DNA of 64,000 nt from an uncultured Schlesneria sp. GTDB taxonomy: Bacteria > Planctomycetota > Planctomycetia > Planctomycetales > Planctomycetaceae. The stretch spans positions 62,001 to 126,000 of the forward strand of contig CAIMFH010000201.1 in NCBI GenBank assembly GCA_903840265.1, written 5' to 3'. This document shows positions 28,508-37,498 of this stretch, in pieces; the first letter of the stretch is position 1; each line of letters starts with the position of its first letter. Made by a program: the position numbers and the translations under genes. A model generated the notes under the pieces. That model was not told the DNA's origin and ran no database searches. It saw only the letters and a list, made by a program, of their open reading frames with translations.

Positions 28508-29995
28508 ATGCCTCGGGTTGGCATCATCGCGTTGATCCAGGAATCCAACACGTTCCTGCCGGGCATCACGACGTTCGAACATTTTCGTCAGGATCTGCTG
28601 CTGACTGGCGAACAGGTTCGAAGTCACTTTGCCGATGCGCACCACGAAGTGCGAGGATTCTTCGACGGCCTGGCGCGAGCGAATTTTGAGGCGGTCCCGA
28701 TCTTCGCGGCGAGGGCTTTGCCGTTTGGGGCGATTGAGCCAGCCGCGTTTGACTCGTTGTTAAAGTTGATGTTAGACGAACTGGAATCGGTTGGGCGACT
28801 GGATGGGCTCCTAGTTGCCCCGCACGGAGCAACCGTGGCGCAGTCTCATCCCGACGCCGATGGCTATTGGCTAGCAAAAGTGCGGCAGTTCGCGGGGCCG
28901 CAGTTGCCGATCATTGGAACGCTGGACCCGCATGGCAATCTGTCGGTCGATATGGTCAACGCGACGGACGCCTTAACGGCGTATCGAACGAATCCCCATA
29001 TCGATCAAGAACAGCGTGGTTTAGAAGCTGCGGAGCTCATGGTGCGGACACTCCGTGGGCAAGTCAGTCCCGTGCAGGCGGCCTGCTTCCCCCCGATGCT
29101 GATCAACATTGAACGGCAATGTACGTCGGAACCCCCGCTGGACCAGCTGGTCGCGGCATTTGAAGAAGTGCGAGGGCACGCCGGGGTTCTCTCGGCGAGC
29201 CTGCTGCTCGGCTTCCCCTACTCCGATGTGGATGAAATGGGAGCATCAGCCTTGGTTGTGACGGATGGCAATCTGCCCCTGGCGAAGTCGCTCGCGGATC
29301 AACTTGGTGAGGCGATGTGGTCTGGTCGCGAGGGGCTGGCTGGGACATTCATTTCCGTGGAGGACGCTGTCGCTCAAGCACGGGGGTTGCCCGGTCCGGT
29401 CTGTATGCTCGACATGGGCGATAATGTCGGCGGTGGGTCGCCCGCAAATGGGACCTGGCTGGCCCATGCACTGTATCGCCATCAGTTGGGGCCATCCTTC
29501 ATCTGCCTGTATGACCCCGCCGCGGTGACTCAAGCTGAGTCGGTGGGAGTCGGATCGCGAGTTCGACTGGCAGTCGGTGGCCAGACAGACGACTTGCATG
29601 GCACTCCTTTTGTAGCCGAGTTCCTCGTCAAATTTGTGGGCGACGGACGATTCTCGGAGGATCAGGTTCGGCATGGGGGAATCACCGAATTTAATCAAGG
29701 CCGCACAGCGATCGTCGAAACTGGCGACGGGCTGCTGACGGTCATGCTAACGACGCGGCGAACGCCTCCGTTCAGTTTGCGGCAACTGACCGCCTTTGGC
29801 CTGGACCCTCTCGCATTCCGCGTGCTCGTGGCCAAGGGGGTCAACGCACCTCTGGCAGCCTATCAACCCGTCTGTCCAACCATTTTGCGGGTGAACACGC
29901 GTGGCGTGACGATGGCCGATGTCACACAACTTCCCTATCATCATCGCCGTCGTCCGATGTATCCGTTTGAAGTCAAGACGACGTGGCAGCGATAG
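28508..29995 (+). CDS. M81 family metallopeptidase (MlrC-like)
   Basis: RVGIIALIQESNTFLPGITTFEHF, LVAPHGATVAQSHPDADGYWLAKVR, IIGTLDPHGNLS, LDMGDNVGGGSPANGT. Confidence 0.93.
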   Translation: MPRVGIIALIQESNTFLPGITTFEHFRQDLLLTGEQVRSHFADAHHEVRGFFDGLARANFEAVPIFAARALPFGAIEPAAFDSLLKLMLDELESVGRLDGLLVAPHGATVAQSHPDADGYWLAKVRQFAGPQLPIIGTLDPHGNLSVDMVNATDALTAYRTNPHIDQEQRGLEAAELMVRTLRGQVSPVQAACFPPMLINIERQCTSEPPLDQLVAAFEEVRGHAGVLSASLLLGFPYSDVDEMGASALVVTDGNLPLAKSLADQLGEAMWSGREGLAGTFISVEDAVAQARGLPGPVCMLDMGDNVGGGSPANGTWLAHALYRHQLGPSFICLYDPAAVTQAESVGVGSRVRLAVGGQTDDLHGTPFVAEFLVKFVGDGRFSEDQVRHGGITEFNQGRTAIVETGDGLLTVMLTTRRTPPFSLRQLTAFGLDPLAFRVLVAKGVNAPLAAYQPVCPTILRVNTRGVTMADVTQLPYHHRRRPMYPFEVKTTWQR

Positions 29996-30046
29996 CGGAG
30001 AATTCCGCTAAGTGATCCCGATTTCGCAACGTTGAGGTTTTGTTCG

Positions 30047-31156
30047 ATGCCTTCAGGGATGTGGCGATTTGCCGAGTGGTTGGATCCAATCCCGGAAGAG
30101 GCTCGCGTCTCGCTGGGTGAAGGGAATACGCCACTCGTTCGATCAAGGCGACTGGGTCCGAGTGTCGGCCTAAAGAATCTATTCTTCAAGCTGGAGATCA
30201 CGAATCCCACCGGTTCGTACAAAGATCGATTCGCCTGCGCTGCGATCTCCGACATGGTCGCCAATGGTAAAACCGAGTGTATCGCAACTTCCAGCGGTAA
30301 CACCGGTGCTGCACTGGCGGCCTACTGTGCCGTCGCTGGGATCAGTTGCGAGATCGCTATCGTCGAAGCGGCCCCTGAAGGCAAGCTGCGACAGATGTTG
30401 GCTTACGGAGCGAAGCTGTATCGAGTCCGCGGCTTCGGCGTCGACAGCCATGTCTCTGATCGTGTGATTGATTGTTTACGGCAGCTCAGTGCGCGTCCGT
30501 CGGCACAGATGCAGATCAGCGCGTTCGCGCTCAGTCCTGTGGGGATGAGCGGCGTGAAGACGATTGGATTGGAATTGGCCGAGCAAGGTCCGGAACCGTG
30601 GGACCATATCTTCGCGATGGCTGGTGGGGGAGGCTTGGTCTTGGCGATCGCCAAAGCGTATGAGCAATTGCTGGAATCGGGCTGCGTTCGCGAGCTTCCC
30701 AAAGTCGAATGCGTGCAGCCTGTTGGCAACAACACAATTTCAGGCCCATTGCGTGCGGGCCTCAAGGTGGCTCAGACGACGCAATGCACCAGTCGCATCA
30801 GCGGGCTGCAGGTTCCCTCGGTGATCGACGGCAACGAAGTGATCGCCGCCTGCCGTCGCAACGGCGGAACCGGGCATGTTGTTGAAGATGAATTTATCTG
30901 GCAGACTCAAGCTCGTCTCGCTCGCGAAGAAGGGATCTTCGCCGAACCCGCCGGATCGACTGCTGTCGCCGGAGCGTTGCAGGCCGCAAAGGAAGGATTG
31001 ATTGATCCCAACGCCTATGTGGTCTGCCTCGTGACCGGCTCGGCGTTCAAGGATCCACCGTCATTGGAAGCGATGGTCCGCCATACGTCTGCGCCGCTGA
31101 TCGACTTGTCGGAACTGGAACGACGCGTCGACAATGGGATTTCCACTCTCAGGTGA
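30047..31156 (+). CDS. thrC: Threonine synthase-like PLP-dependent enzyme
   Basis: VSLGEGNTPLVRSRRLG, FFKLEITNPTGSYKDRFACAAIS, ATSSGNTGAALAAYCAVAGI, FAMAGGGGLVLAIAKA, FAEPAGSTAVAGAL. Confidence 0.85.
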   Translation: MPSGMWRFAEWLDPIPEEARVSLGEGNTPLVRSRRLGPSVGLKNLFFKLEITNPTGSYKDRFACAAISDMVANGKTECIATSSGNTGAALAAYCAVAGISCEIAIVEAAPEGKLRQMLAYGAKLYRVRGFGVDSHVSDRVIDCLRQLSARPSAQMQISAFALSPVGMSGVKTIGLELAEQGPEPWDHIFAMAGGGGLVLAIAKAYEQLLESGCVRELPKVECVQPVGNNTISGPLRAGLKVAQTTQCTSRISGLQVPSVIDGNEVIAACRRNGGTGHVVEDEFIWQTQARLAREEGIFAEPAGSTAVAGALQAAKEGLIDPNAYVVCLVTGSAFKDPPSLEAMVRHTSAPLIDLSELERRVDNGISTLR

Positions 31157-31428
31157 GCCACGCTGCGTCCGCATGCGGACCGAGTGACACGGATCTCTGC
31201 ACTAAAACCAGACGCACACCTCAATGCCGATTTGCGATATTCGCCGCAGCAATCACGCTGCAGCGAAGGGTCGGCGTGCTGACGCAGCGCGGCTCACCTG
31301 GGCGTTAGGGGGCGTTGTTTGTGAACGGCCTTCCGCACGCGATGCGCGAGAAACGATGGCGGAATTGTTGATCCGGTGGCACGATGGAGATGCAAATCGA
31401 CCCATGACCCTGGAACAGGCGATCCGCG

Positions 31429-31788
31429 ATGAAGATGAACCGATTAATCCCCATGCTGCCGGTCAGGAGCATGCCCCTGAGCGTGAAGTTTTACTGCCAC
31501 ATGCTGGGCTTCGAGGTGGAGCAACGGAACGACGATTGGGGCTGGGCCATGCTGCGCTTCGATGAATGTCGTTTGATGGTCGATCAATCGATCAACACTC
31601 ATCCCGACGCATTCCGCGACTCAATCCTCTATCTGTACCCGGAAGATATCGTCGAGTACCACCAGCAGGTGCGAAGCAACGGCCTAACGTTGCCGGAACT
31701 CGAAACCACCTTTTACGGTCTGACCGAATTTCGGATCGATGATCCTGACGGAAACCGCTTGTGGATTGGACAACCAATTAACTCGTGA
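31429..31788 (+). CDS. VOC-family (glyoxalase/bleomycin-resistance-like) protein
   Basis: LIPMLPVRSMPLSVKFYCHMLGFEVEQRNDDWGWAMLRFDECRLM; FRIDDPDGNRLWIGQP. Confidence 0.85.
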   Translation: MKMNRLIPMLPVRSMPLSVKFYCHMLGFEVEQRNDDWGWAMLRFDECRLMVDQSINTHPDAFRDSILYLYPEDIVEYHQQVRSNGLTLPELETTFYGLTEFRIDDPDGNRLWIGQPINS

Positions 31789-32180
31789 AGGTGATATTTG
31801 AAGGTTCGGCCGATGGTCTGTTCACGGAAACGGTTTGTTCGCATTCGCTGTGTTGAGTCCTTGGACGGGACCGCCCAAAGGCGCGGCGATGAAGCGCCCA
31901 GTAAGCGTGGATATGTCGTCGCTTTCCTTCACCAGTTCATCAATCTGTGCGCCGGCGTTGTTGTCGTTAAAGGCCATCAAAGCAATGGTTTGCGTGGTAC
32001 GTGCCGATGCCAATCCTATTCGCCCTGGCGACCTCTTCAGCTAGTACCAGGCGACGGCGGAATGGAAATAGCACTGCTGGGTTCACGGACTGTGATCATG
32101 GGAGGAATGTTGCAACGTATGGTTCCCAGCAGTTCGCTGAATCCGATTCAATCCTCTGCAAGAATGCTCGTTGTGAGTCG

Positions 32181-35147
32181 ATGAGTCAGAAGCTGAGTCA
32201 GCCCACTGAATCCGTTACCAACACTAGAGCCCTGCGACGTCGAAGCGCGATTCAATGGAGTGTCGGCGGAGCCGTTGTGCTCATGGGAGTGGTTGGTTGG
32301 ATGATCCTGCCAGGGTCCGAGAGGCGGATTGCTCGTGCAGAATTGTTGCTAGGCGATGGCAAAGCCAAAGAGGCCTTGGCTGCCTTGGAACCGCTGCTGA
32401 AAGCGACGCCAGGCAATGGGTCCGCCTGTTTTCTTGCCGGCCAGGCTGCTGTCCGGCTGAAGAATTTCGCGGAGGCGGCGCGTTGGTTTGAGCAAGTTCC
32501 TGCCGGGCATCAACGGCGAGCCGAAGCCTGCTTTCGGGCCGCGGATATCCTGCTGCTGCAACTGTATCAACTGTCGCCGGCCGAATCGCTATTGCGTGAG
32601 ACGTTGAGGCTGCAGCCAGATCATCAGGGTGCTCAAGGGCATCTCGCTGGTTTGTATGGCTTGTGCGGTTTGACGAGTCTCACGACAGAGCTGCGCTTGG
32701 AGCGACTCTATGCAGGGAACTTCGCTGAAGTCGATCTGATGCTGCTGGCCTTGGGGGACACGGCCACCGAGAACGCGAACTCGCTGAGCGAGTACATCCA
32801 GAACTGCCCCGATGATCCGCTGGTTCTGCTGGCCCGGGCTCATCAGGCCTGGCAGCAACATGATTTTGCGACGGCAAGAGCGTTATACGAACAGGGCCTA
32901 GCCCAGCGCGGCGATTTAGACGATGCCCAGGCGCGGTTGGGTCGCATTCTGTGTGAAACCGGAGATGACGCGGAGTTTATCAAATGGCACGCTCAGCTTG
33001 CCACGACTGCTGAGAACCATCCTGAAACCTGGGGCGTCCGTGGCGACTGGTCTCTGCGTCAGTCGGACGCGAAGGGGTCCGTCCGCTGCTATTGGGAAGC
33101 CGCGCGGCGCGATGCGACTTATCGGCGTGCTCATCATCAGCTTGGGCAAGCGCTCTCATCGCTGGGTGAACAGCGAATTGCCGAGGCGTTCCAACACCGC
33201 AATGCCGTATTGCAGGAATTGCTGCTGGCCGCCAAGCATTATGGTCTGGAATCGACATCGACCAGTGCTCTGCGCGCGGTTACTGCAGCCGACGCGTGCA
33301 GTCAAACTTGGGAAGCCTGGGGGTGGGCCGAGGCGGCTAGGCATCGACCGCCAAAACTTTCGGGGAATTGGCCCGAAAACGTTCGCCCAGCCCCCAACAC
33401 GCCGCGAGTTCTAGTTACCGCGCAGCCGGCGCTACAACACAATCTTGGTCACTATCCTCTGCCCCAGTGGATGCAGCAGCCTGGACAATACCGTCCTCCG
33501 ACTTTGCCAGAACAAAATGAGGTGACGGCAATTCACTTCACCGACGATGCCGCGCTGACGGGGCTGCGCTTTGCATACGTCAACGGCGACGATCTTCCCG
33601 GACCTGGAATGCGGATGTTCCAATTCAGCGGCGGGGGCGTCGGCGTGATCGATTATGATCGAGACGGCTGGCCAGACCTGTACTTCACGCAGGGGGGACG
33701 ATGGCCGGTCCCCGATGCGAACCCGCCGTCGGACATGCTGTTTCGAAATCGTGACGGTCAGTCGTTTGAAAATGTTTCCAGCCTGGCGGGGATCATCGAG
33801 ACAGACTACAGCCAGGGACTGACGGTTGGTGACATTGACTGCGATGGGTGGCCTGATCTGTTCATCGCCAACGTCGCCGGGAATCGGTTGTTTCGAAACA
33901 ACGGCGATGGAACGTTTGACGACATCACCCCGCAGATTCGCCTTGGTGAAAATCGCTGGTCGACTAGTGTGGCCTGCGCCGATTTGAATGGCGATGCGCT
34001 GCCCGACTTGTTCGTGGTGAATTACCTTTCTGGAAAGGATCTGCTCGATCGGATCTGCCGACAGGAGAACGGAGTCCCCCGATCTTGCACGCCGCACGAA
34101 TTTGAAGCGGCCGAGGATCAGGTCCTCTTGAATCTGGGAGACGGCCGCTTCCGTGATGTGTCAGCCGAAGCGGGTGTGATTGCACCGGGCGGCAAGGGAC
34201 TGGGAGTGGTGGCGGCAGACTTCGACGGCACCGGCCGACTGAGCCTGTTTGTCGCCAATGACACGACTGGCAACTTCTTCTTTCAAAACAAGACCGCTCA
34301 TCCGGGCGATGCTCCCAAGTTTGAGGAGAACGCCATCGTCACGGGACTAGCTTTCGATCGCGAGGGGCGGTCTCAAGCGTGTATGGGGATCGCGGCGGAC
34401 GACGCGAACGGCGACGAGCAGTTGGATCTCTTCGTCACCAATTACTTCAATGAAGCCAATACGTTGTACCAGCGACAACCGGGCCTGATGTTTCTGGATA
34501 CCACCAGCGAAGCGGGCCTGACCGAGCCGAGTTTGAAGCAGCTTGGCTTCGGAACCCAATTTCTTGATGCAGACCTCGATGGCTGGCCAGACCTGATCGT
34601 GACGAACGGCCACGTCGATGATGAGACTGCTCGCGGGGTGCCATTGCACATGCCAACGCAATTTTTCCGCAACCGTGGGAACGGACGCTTCGCCGAAGTC
34701 GCCGCGACGCAACTGGGAGACTGGTTCAAGGGAAAATACCTCGGCCGCGGGTTGGCCCGACTGGACTGGAACCGCGACGGCCGCGAGGACTTTGCCGTGA
34801 ACAATCTGGACAGCCCGGCCGCATTGCTCACCAACGACTCGCCACCTTTGGGGCGATATCTGGCGATCGAACTCGTCGGGACGGTGTCAGCGCGTGAACC
34901 GACTGGCGCAACGATCCAAGTGAAGACCAGCACCCGGTCGCTCTCGAAACAACTGACAGCGGGCGATGGCTACATGGCCAGCAACGAACGACGGCTGACC
35001 TTCGGTGTCGGCGCGGACGAACATGTGGAGGTCATGATCCACTGGCCATCAGGTCGACACGACACCTTCACTGGAGTGCAGACGGGAGCGGCCTGGCTGG
35101 CGATCGAGGGACGTTCTGGCCTGATTCAGGTCGATTCGCGAAAGTAA
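32181..35147 (+). CDS. TPR + FG-GAP/VCBS repeat protein with ASPIC/UnbV C-terminal domain (CRTAC1-like)
   Basis: N-terminal TM and TPR region; DYDRDGWPDLYFTQGG, DIDCDGWPDLFIANVAGNRLFRNNGDGTF, DADLDGWPDLIVTNGHV; ASPIC-like C-terminus. Start ATG 32181. Confidence 0.88.
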   Translation: MSQKLSQPTESVTNTRALRRRSAIQWSVGGAVVLMGVVGWMILPGSERRIARAELLLGDGKAKEALAALEPLLKATPGNGSACFLAGQAAVRLKNFAEAARWFEQVPAGHQRRAEACFRAADILLLQLYQLSPAESLLRETLRLQPDHQGAQGHLAGLYGLCGLTSLTTELRLERLYAGNFAEVDLMLLALGDTATENANSLSEYIQNCPDDPLVLLARAHQAWQQHDFATARALYEQGLAQRGDLDDAQARLGRILCETGDDAEFIKWHAQLATTAENHPETWGVRGDWSLRQSDAKGSVRCYWEAARRDATYRRAHHQLGQALSSLGEQRIAEAFQHRNAVLQELLLAAKHYGLESTSTSALRAVTAADACSQTWEAWGWAEAARHRPPKLSGNWPENVRPAPNTPRVLVTAQPALQHNLGHYPLPQWMQQPGQYRPPTLPEQNEVTAIHFTDDAALTGLRFAYVNGDDLPGPGMRMFQFSGGGVGVIDYDRDGWPDLYFTQGGRWPVPDANPPSDMLFRNRDGQSFENVSSLAGIIETDYSQGLTVGDIDCDGWPDLFIANVAGNRLFRNNGDGTFDDITPQIRLGENRWSTSVACADLNGDALPDLFVVNYLSGKDLLDRICRQENGVPRSCTPHEFEAAEDQVLLNLGDGRFRDVSAEAGVIAPGGKGLGVVAADFDGTGRLSLFVANDTTGNFFFQNKTAHPGDAPKFEENAIVTGLAFDREGRSQACMGIAADDANGDEQLDLFVTNYFNEANTLYQRQPGLMFLDTTSEAGLTEPSLKQLGFGTQFLDADLDGWPDLIVTNGHVDDETARGVPLHMPTQFFRNRGNGRFAEVAATQLGDWFKGKYLGRGLARLDWNRDGREDFAVNNLDSPAALLTNDSPPLGRYLAIELVGTVSAREPTGATIQVKTSTRSLSKQLTAGDGYMASNERRLTFGVGADEHVEVMIHWPSGRHDTFTGVQTGAAWLAIEGRSGLIQVDSRK

Positions 35148-35184
35148 GCTATCGAATCCGGCCGGCTGATTGGATCGATCGCAA

Positions 35185-35230
35185 AAGAAAAAATCCCTGC
35201 ATGGAAAGAGTTCCACCAGCAGGGATTTTC
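35185..35230 (-). terminator. Terminator downstream of tRNA-Val
   Basis: AAATCCCTGC (35191-35200) pairs GCAGGGATTT (35219-35228); inner GGAA/TTCC; minus-strand T tract. Confidence 0.7.
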
Positions 35231-35245
35231 TAGATTCGAGAAGAA

Positions 35246-35319
35246 TGGACGATACAAGACTCGAACTTGTGACCTCCACGATGTCAACGTGGCGCTCTAA
35301 CCAACTGAGCTAATCGTCC
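35246..35319 (-). tRNA. tRNA-Val (anticodon GAC)
   Basis: Minus strand GGACGATTAGCTCAGTTGGTTAGAGCGCCACGTTGACATCGTGGAGGTCACAAGTTCGAGTCTTGTATCGTCCA: 7-bp acceptor, D-arm, CCACG/CGTGG anticodon stem with loop TTGACAT, TTCGAGT T-loop; CCA not encoded. Confidence 0.96.
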
Positions 35320-35481
35320 GGGGTACTGGGCTTCAGCAAACTGAATCGCTGTTCCCTGCAGGAGGGGAAACGATAAGTTCCGGACTTCGCCGGGTCAAGT
35401 GAGCAGTAGGGATTCGCCAACTGGCTGGTGGAGAAGTGGTTGCGTGGGAACAGTCGTGATTGATTTGATGCCTGTGACGGC

Positions 35482-35868
35482 TCAGGCGGTTTCGGGCAAG
35501 GCGATCGCCGTGGCGGTCGCCATGCTGCGCGTGTGCGAGATCGTGATCAGGAGTTCGCCAATCCCCAACGAGGTGGCGTATTTACGTGTGCTGCCGTGCA
35601 GCGTCACGTAGGGCTGGCCGCTGGGGCGGACGAGGATTTCGATGTCGGTCCAGCCGACATCCTTCGTAAAGCCGGTCCCCAGGGCCTTCATCACCGCCTC
35701 TTTTGCGGCCCAACGGCCGGCGAAGTGCTGAGCGGCTTCGCGGCGAGGTTGGCAGTGCTGGATTTCGGCCGCGGTGAAGGTGCGCTCCAGAAAGTGGTCG
35801 CCGTGGTCAGCGATCATTTTCGCGATGCGTTCGACATCAACAATGTCCGTTCCCAGGCCCAGGATCAT
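35482..35868 (-). CDS. acpS: Holo-[acyl-carrier-protein] synthase
   Basis: MILGLGTDIVDVERIAKMI, FAGRWAAKEAVMKALGTGF, ISHTRSMATATAI; start trimmed to 35868. Confidence 0.94.
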   Translation of the reverse strand: MILGLGTDIVDVERIAKMIADHGDHFLERTFTAAEIQHCQPRREAAQHFAGRWAAKEAVMKALGTGFTKDVGWTDIEILVRPSGQPYVTLHGSTRKYATSLGIGELLITISHTRSMATATAIALPETA

Positions 35869-36428
35869 GCTGCGGCCTTTGGTTGGCGGACCCAGTAAGC
35901 CAGACAGACAGATCCGGCTGTTCCGAGCAGCAGTTCGGCCCCCCAGAAGACCTCGGGCCACGGGCTGGACCAGTCCCCCAACAGAGAGACTCGGCGGATG
36001 AGGTACGTGTGCAGGCGGTCGCCGAACGTGGGGGTTTCCTCTTTCGGTGCGGCCTCTCCCATTTGGGCAGCAACGAGGGCCGCGACGGGATGAAAATTGT
36101 TGTCGGGCGGTTTGATCGTTGGCTGCAACGCCACGGTTTGGCAGACGCTGCCGACCAGTCCGGCGAGTGTCGTCGCGGCGATCAACGCGATGACGGTGCT
36201 GGTCACTCGGACGTGCAACAGGGCGGCGAGTCGTGTCTGGATGAGGGCGTTCAGCAATCCAAACGCCAATGAGAACAGACCGAGCAATCGGATGCGGGCG
36301 GGTGCATGTGCCGCGACGAGCGCCAATGCCGCTGTGGAAATCAACGCCGCCAGAGCGAACATGAGGATTGAGCCTGCTTCGGGCGGGGGCGGAGGCGGGT
36401 CAGATTCGGGGAGGGACGTGTTAGTCAT
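35865..36428 (-). CDS. Hypothetical multi-TM membrane protein
   Basis: Four or more hydrophobic segments after a Pro-rich N-terminus; overlaps the acpS start by 4 nt. Confidence 0.65.
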   Translation of the reverse strand: MTNTSLPESDPPPPPPEAGSILMFALAALISTAALALVAAHAPARIRLLGLFSLAFGLLNALIQTRLAALLHVRVTSTVIALIAATTLAGLVGSVCQTVALQPTIKPPDNNFHPVAALVAAQMGEAAPKEETPTFGDRLHTYLIRRVSLLGDWSSPWPEVFWGAELLLGTAGSVCLAYWVRQPKAAA

Positions 36429-36447
36429 GGAGTGGCAACGGATTCGA

Positions 36448-37440
36448 TCAGGAATTCTCAAAGGTGACGCGCGGGTTCACGACAACGTACAAGATGTCGG
36501 AGATGAGAATGCCCAGCAAGGTCAAGACAGCGGACAGCATCAGTGTCATCAACACCATATCGTATTCGCGCTCCTCCATGCTGCGGTACGACAGCAGTCC
36601 CATTCCCGGAATCTGGAAGATCACCTCAATTATGACGCTGCCACCGACCAGAAAGGGGAGCAACGACGCCAACAGCGTAATGACAGGGAAGAGGCTGTTT
36701 CGCAGGGCATGAACCAGGATGACTCGACTGCGACCGGCCCCTTTGGCCTCGGCAGTGCGAATATAGTCCTGTCGAATGACTTCCAGCATGCCGGCTCGCA
36801 TCTGACGACTGACATAGGCCAATCCGCCGTAAGTCATGCAGATTACTGGCAGGACAATGTGTCGTCCGTAGTCCTGTAGTTGCTGCCAAGTTGTCATCGA
36901 ATCGAAGTCGCGGGATGTCAGATTGAGAATGGGCAACCAGCCCATAAACAGCATTCGCAGGATCTCGGCCACCCAGAACGACGGGAGGCTGTACATGATG
37001 AAGAGCATGACAGTGGTGATGCGATCCGTTGGCGAATTGGGATTCGCCGCACTGATGATCCCCAATGGGATTGCGGCCACGTAGATCAACAAGAACACGA
37101 TCGAGTTTAAGATCACGGTAATTTTGAGGGCCGCCCAAAGTTCGCTCCAGATCGGCTGGTTCTTCTGGAACAGCACTAGATCGCCGTGAGCCAATCGATC
37201 CAGGAATTTGACGAACTGAATGTGCAGTGGCTGATCAAACGCCCAACGCTCGCGAAACTTTTTCTCGGCGGATTCGGTCCCACGATCTGCATTAAGCCCC
37301 GCCGCGGCCTGGCCCACGCCTCCAAATTTCAGCGAGGCAGGGTCACCCGGTGCCAGCTTGATCACGATGAACGAGATGACGAGGATCCCGAACAGGGTCG
37401 GAATCATCAGTAACAGTCGTTTGATCAGATAGTTTGCCAT
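36448..37440 (-). CDS. Oligopeptide/dipeptide ABC transporter permease (DppB/OppB-like)
   Basis: MANYLIKRLLLMIPTLFGILVISFIVIKLAPGDP, GGSVIIEVIFQIPGMGLLSY; start trimmed to 37440. Confidence 0.93.
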   Translation of the reverse strand: MANYLIKRLLLMIPTLFGILVISFIVIKLAPGDPASLKFGGVGQAAAGLNADRGTESAEKKFRERWAFDQPLHIQFVKFLDRLAHGDLVLFQKNQPIWSELWAALKITVILNSIVFLLIYVAAIPLGIISAANPNSPTDRITTVMLFIMYSLPSFWVAEILRMLFMGWLPILNLTSRDFDSMTTWQQLQDYGRHIVLPVICMTYGGLAYVSRQMRAGMLEVIRQDYIRTAEAKGAGRSRVILVHALRNSLFPVITLLASLLPFLVGGSVIIEVIFQIPGMGLLSYRSMEEREYDMVLMTLMLSAVLTLLGILISDILYVVVNPRVTFENS

Positions 37441-37498
37441 CAGTGGTCGACGTCTTAATTCGTGGTCCGGACTTCGCTCGATCCGACGGACTGCACGT

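Noticed and set aside
31224-31565. 113-aa + strand ORF overlapping the VOC gene start
   Set aside because: Overlaps the VOC CDS in another frame; only part (VVCERPSARDARETMAELLIRWHDGDANRPMTLEQAIRDEDE) looks protein-like, so not called without homology evidence
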